64,000 nt of DNA from positions 25,767-89,766 of the forward strand of contig JBFWUT010000006.1 of NCBI GenBank assembly GCA_050247135.1, written 5' to 3'. The notes under the pieces were generated by a model that made no database searches, had not been told where the DNA came from, and worked only from the letters and a program-made list of their open reading frames with translations. Source of the stretch: Berkiella sp050247135. Its GTDB lineage: Bacteria > Pseudomonadota > Gammaproteobacteria > Berkiellales > Berkiellaceae. Every line of letters begins with the position of its first letter. The first letter of the stretch is position 1. The translations under genes were made by a program, and so were the position numbers. Below, piece after piece: positions 58,596 through 64,000 of this stretch.

Positions 58596-59987
58596 ATGGA
58601 ATCGGAACTTCACTTACTCAAAGCCCAACAAAGTATCTCAATCAATTCGGCGAAACAACTCTCCATTACTACCAATACTGCTCCTCAAATACCTTCATTA
58701 TCACCCAGATGGCTACTACGCTTCTTACCTTGGGAAGACGTAAACTCTGGTATTTATCGAATTAACCAGGTTCAATATTTACGAGAATCTCACAAGTTAA
58801 CACTTCCCATCCAAACCCAAACTTTATCAACCATTCCTCTGTTTAAAGAATTACCAAATTCTTATCTAGACACTCTTCTCAAGGGAATGCAAACTAAAGA
58901 AGTTGGTCCGAACGAAGTGATAGTTAAAGAAGGGGAAAAAAAAGGAAGCTTTTATGTTATTTTGGATGGTCAATTTGATGTCAGCATCAAAGGGCGACAT
59001 GGTGGTGATCTAATTATCAAATCATTGGGGAGTGGAGATTACTTTGGTGAAATGGCACTTCTTCAAGACATGCCACGCCAAGCAACGGTTACTTCCAGAA
59101 TTACGGGCACTATGCTTACCATAGATCAAAAAACATTTAAAAAGATATTTAACACCCCAGAAACAAAAAGGATACTTCAAGAGGCAATTAAAGAACGTAA
59201 AAAGGAATTACAAATCGTCAACCAATATGGCGAAACCCAAGCTCCTTTGATGGCCGGACATTTAGGAGAGCCTGGATTACCAAAGGGGTTTGTAAGTTAT
59301 CGAGAAACGCCAAGAGAAATTCACTTAAGTGTTATTCAAACTATCGTCAGTGTTTTAACGCGAATTACAGATGTTTATAATTCTCCTCATGATCAGCTCG
59401 AACAACAATTGCGAATCACAATTGAAAATATTCGTGAAAGAGAAGAATGGGAAATTATTAATAATACAGATTTCGGTTTGCTCAGCAATGTTGATCCCAG
59501 CATGATGATAGAAACACGAAATGGTGAACCAACACCAGATGACTTAGATGAATTAATTTCGCTTGTTTGGAAAAAGCCATCATTCTTTTTAGCTCATCCT
59601 GTGGCAATTGCAGCGTTTGGGCGGGAATGTACTTTTAGAGGCGTACCTCCCCCAACCACGGAAATACTTGGTGGGCAATTTATGACCTGGCGCGGCATTC
59701 CATTAATTCCTTCGAACAAACTTCCTATAAACCAAGACAAAGATGGGCAGAAAACAGATATAATACTCATGCGAATAGGTAAAGAAAATCAAGGCGTTGT
59801 TGGATTGCATAAAGCTAGTCTTGGCGCAAAAAATATACCAAGCCTTACCATTCAGCATATGGGGACCAATGAGCATTCTATTGCAAATTACTTATTAACA
59901 AAATATTTTTCTGTGGCAATCCAAGTTCCAGATGCTTTAGGTGTTTTAAAAAATGTAGAATTAGGTAAATACCATAAATATGATTAA
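58596..59987 (+). CDS. Family 2B encapsulin shell protein with cyclic-nucleotide-binding domain
   Basis: This 463-aa protein is a Family 2B encapsulin: shell subunits that assemble into a hollow protein compartment. Residues 1-75 hold the N-terminal arm (RWLLRFLPWEDVNSGIYRIN). Residues ~80-195 are a CRP-type cyclic-nucleotide-binding domain, with an intact phosphate-binding cassette at 147-165 (GDYFGEMALLQDMPRQATV; Glu152 for ribose, Arg161 for phosphate). Residues ~205-463 are the HK97-fold shell: PREIHLSVIQTIVSVLTRI, EWEIINNTDFGLL, PTPDDLDELISLVWKKPSFF, FGRECTFRGVPPPT, then QFMTWRGIPLIPS and ENQGVVGLHKASL. It overlaps the desulfurase gene by 8 bp. Automatic annotation may call it a Crp-like regulator; it has no DNA-binding domain. 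Confidence 0.93.
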   Translation: MESELHLLKAQQSISINSAKQLSITTNTAPQIPSLSPRWLLRFLPWEDVNSGIYRINQVQYLRESHKLTLPIQTQTLSTIPLFKELPNSYLDTLLKGMQTKEVGPNEVIVKEGEKKGSFYVILDGQFDVSIKGRHGGDLIIKSLGSGDYFGEMALLQDMPRQATVTSRITGTMLTIDQKTFKKIFNTPETKRILQEAIKERKKELQIVNQYGETQAPLMAGHLGEPGLPKGFVSYRETPREIHLSVIQTIVSVLTRITDVYNSPHDQLEQQLRITIENIREREEWEIINNTDFGLLSNVDPSMMIETRNGEPTPDDLDELISLVWKKPSFFLAHPVAIAAFGRECTFRGVPPPTTEILGGQFMTWRGIPLIPSNKLPINQDKDGQKTDIILMRIGKENQGVVGLHKASLGAKNIPSLTIQHMGTNEHSIANYLLTKYFSVAIQVPDALGVLKNVELGKYHKYD

Positions 59988-61386
59988 GATAGATTCGTCT
60001 CATTTCAGCGAACAGGATATTATATCCATCATCGAAAAAATTCCGTTTAGTTATCCAAATGTTGGCAATTCTGGAGATTTAAACCATTTTCAAATAGCTG
60101 ATTCGGCTCATAATGCAGATATACCATCTACATCAATTATTAACAGTCATGCAGGGTATGCCTCGACATTTAATGTTGAAAATATTCGGAAAGATTTTCC
60201 AATATTAAGTGACTTAGTGAATGGCAAACCATTAATCTGGCTTGATAACGCAGCTACAACACAAAAACCAAAAACGGTTATAGAGACCATACAGCATTAT
60301 TATCTTCACGAAAATTCCAATATACATCGTGGGAACCATACGCTTTCATTACAAGCTAGTGAAAAATACGAAGCCACTAGAAAACAAGTTGCACAATTTA
60401 TACATGCTGGTTCTGAAGATGAAATTGTATTTGTAAGAGGTGCCACTGAAGGAATAAATTTAGTAGCCAATAGTTTCGGCAAAAAATTTATTGAAAAAGG
60501 GGATGAAGTCATTATTTCGCTATTTGAACATCATTCCAATATTCTGCCTTGGCAAGTAATGTGTGAAGAACATGGTGCTGTATTACGCGTAATCCCCATT
60601 CATGAGAATGGTGATTTAATCATGGAAGAATTTGCTAAGTTATTAAATTCAAGAACAAAACTTGTGGCTATCACTCACGTTTCAAATGCCTTGGGTACTG
60701 TTGTTCCTGTAAACACTGTCGTAAAAATGGCACATCAATATGGTGCCTATGTTCTCATAGATGGCGCTCAAGGTATCCCTCATTTTGATGTCAATGTCAG
60801 CGCAATGGATTGTGATTTCTATATCTTCTCAGCACATAAGTTATTTGGGCCTACTGGAATTGGTGTTGTGTATGGCAAAAAGCCAATTTTAGATCAACTA
60901 CCTCCATGGCAAGTTGGTGGAGGAATGATAAAAAAAGTCACTATGGAACATGCCGAGTATGCTAAAGCACCCTTTAAATTTGAAGCAGGGACAGGCAATA
61001 TAGCTTCGGTCTTTGGTTTAAGTGCCATTTTAGATTATCTTAGTTCATTAGGAATGGCTCGAATTGCTGCTTACGAACATGAACTAATCAATTATGCCAT
61101 TTCAAAGCTAAGTGATGTTCCAAAATTAAAAATCATTGGCAGCCCTTTACACAGGGCAGGTTCCATTCCCTTCGTGATGCAAGATTTAGATACTGATAAA
61201 ATAGGTTTATATCTAAACGAACAGGGGATTGCGTTAAGAACTGGACATCATTGTGCGCAGCCTGTGATGGATTTTTATGGGGTAAAAGGAATGGCAAGAC
61301 CTTCTCTTGCTTTTTATAATACGCGTGAAGAAGTTGATACCTTAGTATCTGCCCTTGAAAAGCTATCCTATCATTTCCATTTCTAA
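59980..61386 (+). CDS. SufS-type cysteine desulfurase with N-terminal extension (encapsulin cargo)
   Basis: This 468-aa PLP enzyme removes sulfur from cysteine as enzyme-bound persulfide. After ~64 polar residues, the desulfurase fold begins at FNVENIRKDFPIL. Key residues are His185 (FEHHSNILPW), Asp261 (VLIDGAQGIPHFD), the PLP Lys287 in YIFSAHKLFGPTG, and the catalytic Cys425 in LRTGHHCAQPVM, all typical of group II (SufS/CsdA). The N-terminal extension (rich in Ser, Asn, Asp, Ile) is absent from ordinary SufS and matches the disordered cargo-targeting tails seen for Family 2 encapsulin cargo. Its start lies within the encapsulin's last codons. No other suf genes are near. Confidence 0.92.
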   Translation: MIKIDSSHFSEQDIISIIEKIPFSYPNVGNSGDLNHFQIADSAHNADIPSTSIINSHAGYASTFNVENIRKDFPILSDLVNGKPLIWLDNAATTQKPKTVIETIQHYYLHENSNIHRGNHTLSLQASEKYEATRKQVAQFIHAGSEDEIVFVRGATEGINLVANSFGKKFIEKGDEVIISLFEHHSNILPWQVMCEEHGAVLRVIPIHENGDLIMEEFAKLLNSRTKLVAITHVSNALGTVVPVNTVVKMAHQYGAYVLIDGAQGIPHFDVNVSAMDCDFYIFSAHKLFGPTGIGVVYGKKPILDQLPPWQVGGGMIKKVTMEHAEYAKAPFKFEAGTGNIASVFGLSAILDYLSSLGMARIAAYEHELINYAISKLSDVPKLKIIGSPLHRAGSIPFVMQDLDTDKIGLYLNEQGIALRTGHHCAQPVMDFYGVKGMARPSLAFYNTREEVDTLVSALEKLSYHFHF

Positions 61387-61455
61387 CAATATCCATCTGT
61401 TTCCGATTCTCTTAGCATGTCTATAACACGAGATTGAAATTTATGCGAATTTATA

Positions 61456-61491
61456 TAGAACCTAACTGGTTACTTACCGGATTAGGTTCTA
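61456..61491 (+). terminator. Hairpin after the desulfurase gene
   Basis: TAGAACCTAA (61456-61465) is perfectly complementary to TTAGGTTCTA (61482-61491), with a GGT/ACC inner stem. It lies 70 bp past the stop codon and probably ends the encapsulin operon. The T-tract is weak (AAATTTG). Confidence 0.55.
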
Positions 61492-61512
61492 AATTTGAAA
61501 AATAATGTTGTT

Positions 61513-61861
61513 TTAGTGTTCTTGCCTCCTAGTTGGCTGTAAATCAATAGCAGGCCTTTGCAGCTGATTAGGCTTAGTAGATAACATACAATACAAGTTG
61601 TATGCTCCATACCCCAAAAATATCGGCATCGTAATAGGCTTAGCAGTAAGCGCTAATATAAAGCCCAAACCAAAGCATTTCGTAAATGCTGTTCTAAATA
61701 TAACCCAGTTATCAACGGCAAAACGGGCCAGAAATTAGCCATGCGGCAACTAATAAAAGCATCGTGCAGAACATCCAGGCGTTACCGACAATGTTAGCGA
61801 CTTTTTCAGCAAAGAGGTTAAATAAGTTCGTTTTTTTCTTCGATTGCTCTTTCGCTGCCAT
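61513..61861 (-). pseudogene. Frameshifted small membrane protein gene
   Basis: From ATG 61861, with AAGGA upstream, a 49-codon frame (61712-61861) reads MAAKEQSKKKTNLFNLFAEK, VANIVGNAWMFCTMLLL, VAAWLISGP, then FCR and a TGA. It resembles the start of low-affinity iron-permease-type small membrane proteins. In the +1 frame downstream a hydrophobic 77-codon reading continues (DNWVIFRTAFTKCFGLGFIL, LGYGAYNLYCMLS) to a TAA at 61513 without its own start codon. I therefore read a membrane protein gene broken by a frameshift. The remaining ~85 bp to the next gene carry nothing clear. Confidence 0.55.
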
Positions 61862-61949
61862 ATTGTGGTCATCCTTGCACTAACGTTATTTAATAAATAT
61901 AGCATACTGCAATACTATACTTCTGGATAAATGCTAGTTCTAGCCCCTG

Positions 61950-62510
61950 TTAGACCTGTGCATGCTCATTTTTTAATTCCTCAGCTTTTTCAATAATATG
62001 CGGCAAATTTAATTTGCGATAGTGTGAAATGATTTCTAGGTTGCAAGCTTGCGTGGTCGGCTTTAACTCTATGGCATAAGGGCCAAGGTTATCAATTGCA
62101 ATAATATCATCGACCACCAGGTGATCATCACTGTGTTGCAGATGAGCACCCACGCACAATTCTGATTTAGCTCTGGCTAATGCATCGGTCCGCGAAGGTG
62201 CGACATAAAAGTTCACTTCATGCATTTCGCCAAATATGCCAGGTTGATAACCGCCAAAATTAGCGAAATAGAGCTTCTGTTCGTATTCCTTTGCCGGACC
62301 TTGCGTGATCACCACTTCATAACCATCAACGTATTTAAGCTCTACCGACGAATCAATATGCAGACTTTTAGTCAAACCACCAAACCATTTGTTCACTAGG
62401 TGGGGATAACAATCTTCTAACGAGGGCCCTACTACAAATACCACATCATGTAATTCAATATGACAACCAGGCGCTCTGCCACCCAGTAACACCGCATATA
62501 AATGTAACAT
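61950..62510 (-). CDS. DUF1543-family protein
   Basis: This 186-aa protein has the typical DUF1543 pattern: LYAVLLGGRAPGCHIELHDVVFVVG at the N-terminus, followed by a second half with a similar beta-alpha arrangement (LYFANFGGYQPGIFGEMHEVN and DDIIAIDNLGPYAIELK). The two halves look like a duplicated unit. Function is unknown for the family. It begins 2 bp after the end of the cytosine deaminase gene, so it is the second gene of that operon. Confidence 0.85.
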   Translation of the reverse strand: MLHLYAVLLGGRAPGCHIELHDVVFVVGPSLEDCYPHLVNKWFGGLTKSLHIDSSVELKYVDGYEVVITQGPAKEYEQKLYFANFGGYQPGIFGEMHEVNFYVAPSRTDALARAKSELCVGAHLQHSDDHLVVDDIIAIDNLGPYAIELKPTTQACNLEIISHYRKLNLPHIIEKAEELKNEHAQV

Positions 62511-62512
62511 CT

Positions 62513-62965
62513 CTACATTTCCCCTATATCTTCATTCCACAACGAGGGGTTGTCCTTGATAAACTGAGCCATCATTTGGATCGTTTCTTCATCATCCAAG
62601 ACAACTAACTCAACCCCTTTTGACTTCAGCAAGGCTTCATCACCCATAAAATTCTGATTTTCACCAATAATGATTTTGGGGATTTTATACAAAATGGATG
62701 TCCCAGAACACATGGGGCAAGGTGATAAGGTGGTATAGAGCGTGCAACGTTCATACACTTTAGCTGGCAGACGACCGGCATTTTCAAGCGCATCCATTTC
62801 ACCATGTAAAATAGCACTGCCTTGCTGGACCCGACGGTTATGGCCACGACCCAGAATTTTATTATCGCAAACTAATACTGAGCCAATGGGTATGCCACCC
62901 TCGCTCAAGCCCTTTTTCGCTTCAATTAACGCTTCTTGGTAAAAGCTGATTTCATCTTTGGTCAT
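62513..62965 (-). CDS. Cytosine deaminase, yeast FCY1-like zinc enzyme
   Basis: This ~150-aa cytidine/cytosine-deaminase-fold protein has the zinc site HGEMDALENAGRLP (His with catalytic Glu) and TLSPCPMCSGTSILY (two Cys), and the surrounding blocks (LGRGHNRRVQQGSAILHGE; VERCTLYTTL-type; PKIIIGENQNFMGDE; FIKDNPSLWNEDIGE) match Saccharomyces Fcy1 almost block by block. Yeast-type enzymes deaminate cytosine to uracil. ATG 62965 has AAGGGA seven bases upstream; the frame extends further upstream to 63007. Confidence 0.9.
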   Translation of the reverse strand: MTKDEISFYQEALIEAKKGLSEGGIPIGSVLVCDNKILGRGHNRRVQQGSAILHGEMDALENAGRLPAKVYERCTLYTTLSPCPMCSGTSILYKIPKIIIGENQNFMGDEALLKSKGVELVVLDDEETIQMMAQFIKDNPSLWNEDIGEM

Positions 62966-63044
62966 TGTCATTCCCTTGGAAATATAAAGAAAGAACTTTC
63001 TAAACAATCTTGTGGTCCTAACCTAAAACAGAGTGAGCGAAAGC

Positions 63045-64000
63045 ATGTATATACCCGATTACTTATATTTTGAACCTCAACAAATCAAAGATCAACTCAC
63101 TACAGTCTATACTGGGACCATCGATGTGCCTGTCGCCTTACAGGGGGATACCAAATGTTGGGTAAAACCCGATATCGCGAGGCACAAACAAAAAAAAAAC
63201 CTGGTGATCAGTGATTTTAGATTAGAGCAGATGACAGATGAAGAATGCCAGAAAAGGGTCTTTTTGCTGCATCAACTACTCTCCGAGGGATTTTCAATTC
63301 AACTATGGCAAAAACAGGGACTGGTAGAACTCAATAAACAGAATGTGGGAATGTTATTACAAGAGCAAGTGCAAAGGGATTGCACCCCCGTGCATCCCAG
63401 TGTGCTTATCAAGCAATTAGCCAGTAAATCCATAACAGCTGAGGTTTTGGATCTAAACGCTTTGGATCATTTACAAATAGAAATAGATCAGAAAAAAACC
63501 TTAAAAAAAGCACTACCCATTCCCATCCCCATTGAAGCCCTATTTAAATCAAGATTTTTATTACAAGATATTATATCGGCACATCCTGATATTACTTGGT
63601 CAATCAAAGAACGCAGTGCTGATAATATGCGAAACAATGAACTGTTAGAAAAAATGACGGGACGAAAGCCTGCTTTTGATAGTGAATATATCGATAACGA
63701 AGTAAAAACATCATCACTGATAGAACAGATCCCTGACCAAGAACCCTCAACCGAGCAACTTAAGTATACAAAACAGCTCACAATAAAATTACAATTTCAG
63801 CCAAAACACTCTTTAAAAGAATTATTATCGAAGTTTAACAATATTGAAGTGCTGAAATTTTTTGGCGTACCACTTGATGCTGTTGAAATGGATTTAACAG
63901 AAACAGACCAGTTTACTTCTGTGCATACGTTAGATCTTTCGGGTTCTTATAATATTGATCTTAACGATGAAAATCTGCTCCGCTTGGTAAAAGCGCTACC
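63045..64000 (+). CDS. Large hypothetical protein turning into leucine-rich repeats (cut by window edge)
   Basis: The frame from ATG 63045 (MYIPDYLYFEPQQIK) stays open to base 64000, giving 318 visible codons. The first ~250 residues are polar and mixed, with no known domain. The last visible residues, VHTLDLSGSYNIDLNDENLL, open a leucine-rich-repeat pattern (L-x-L-S) that presumably continues beyond the window. This architecture is typical of long LRR effectors of Legionella and Berkiella. It is divergent from the cytosine deaminase with a ~80-bp gap. Confidence 0.7.
   Translation, partial: MYIPDYLYFEPQQIKDQLTTVYTGTIDVPVALQGDTKCWVKPDIARHKQKKNLVISDFRLEQMTDEECQKRVFLLHQLLSEGFSIQLWQKQGLVELNKQNVGMLLQEQVQRDCTPVHPSVLIKQLASKSITAEVLDLNALDHLQIEIDQKKTLKKALPIPIPIEALFKSRFLLQDIISAHPDITWSIKERSADNMRNNELLEKMTGRKPAFDSEYIDNEVKTSSLIEQIPDQEPSTEQLKYTKQLTIKLQFQPKHSLKELLSKFNNIEVLKFFGVPLDAVEMDLTETDQFTSVHTLDLSGSYNIDLNDENLLRLVKAL

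Noticed and set aside
58596..59987. Crp/Fnr-type transcription regulator
   Set aside because: The cyclic-nucleotide domain is real, but it is followed by an HK97 encapsulin shell and not by a helix-turn-helix domain.
59980..61386. Ordinary SufS of an iron-sulfur cluster assembly operon
   Set aside because: No sufB, C, D, E or iscU gene is adjacent, and the protein carries an N-terminal extension and overlaps the encapsulin gene.
1..64000. tRNA or rRNA genes, prophage, toxin-antitoxin pair, complete insertion sequence
   Set aside because: I looked in the intergenic regions and saw no cloverleaf, rRNA segment, phage structural cluster or full transposase gene.

Overview
The window is about 40% GC and gene-dense, with genes on both strands, short gaps and many 1-10 nt overlaps. 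Ordinary gammaproteobacterial housekeeping genes (pcm, thpR, pdxH, dbpA, hisC, mtnD, nagA-like, argO-like) are mixed with many proteins of eukaryotic flavour: a Ser/Thr-kinase-like protein, a Fic protein, an inositol-phosphatase-like EEP protein, a patatin, LRR-like and ankyrin-like proteins, a U-box-like protein and large proteins with Ser-Pro or Ala/Pro-rich tails. With a bdhA-patatin operon and an APH(9)-type kinase, both known from Legionella, this suggests an amoeba- or host-associated Legionellales bacterium (Legionella/Coxiella/Berkiella-like). That assignment is inference; there is no rRNA marker in the window.

Layout. 1-6.5 kb: truncated aldo/keto reductase, then minus-strand effector-like and secreted proteins. 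6.7-9.1 kb: a 620-aa Ca2+-binding surface/secreted protein and a Sel1 protein. 9.3-24.4 kb: mixed small enzymes (alpha/beta hydrolase, broken EamA transporter, APH(9)-like kinase, amine oxidase, exported AdoMet-decarboxylase-like protein, methyltransferase, RibD/DHFR-like, SDR, GNAT) and hypothetical proteins, including an ankyrin-like protein with an Ala/Pro tail. 24.5-26.3 kb: a Fic protein preceded by a helically phased direct-repeat array. 26.3-41.7 kb: aldo/keto reductase, hydrolases, exported methyltransferase, a proline-rich protein, argO, pcm-thpR, AAG glycosylase, pdxH and the coupled mtnD-hisC-dbpA operon. 41.8-54.4 kb: EEP phosphatase-like protein, PAS-cyclase plus MBL hydrolase pair, bdhA-patatin operon, kinase, nagA-like gene, and an FAD oxidase fused to a methyltransferase. 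54.4-57.7 kb: alcohol dehydrogenase, Kef-type antiporter and a decayed YeeE/YedE gene.

The outstanding system is at 58,596-61,386: a two-gene overlapping operon for a Family 2B encapsulin (cyclic-nucleotide-binding domain inserted ahead of an HK97-fold shell) and a SufS-type cysteine desulfurase with a polar ~64-residue N-terminal extension, the expected cargo. This is a predicted sulfur-handling protein nanocompartment. Its nucleotide pocket keeps the canonical phosphate-binding cassette, and the window also encodes a class III nucleotidyl cyclase, so ligand control of the shell is plausible. The operon is flanked by decayed genes (nonsense-mutated YeeE/YedE, a mobile-element-type ORF, a GC-rich remnant, a frameshifted membrane gene), as expected of a locus that has been inserted or rearranged.

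The window ends in a yeast-FCY1-like cytosine deaminase overlapping genes of unknown function, and the first part of a large LRR-type protein.
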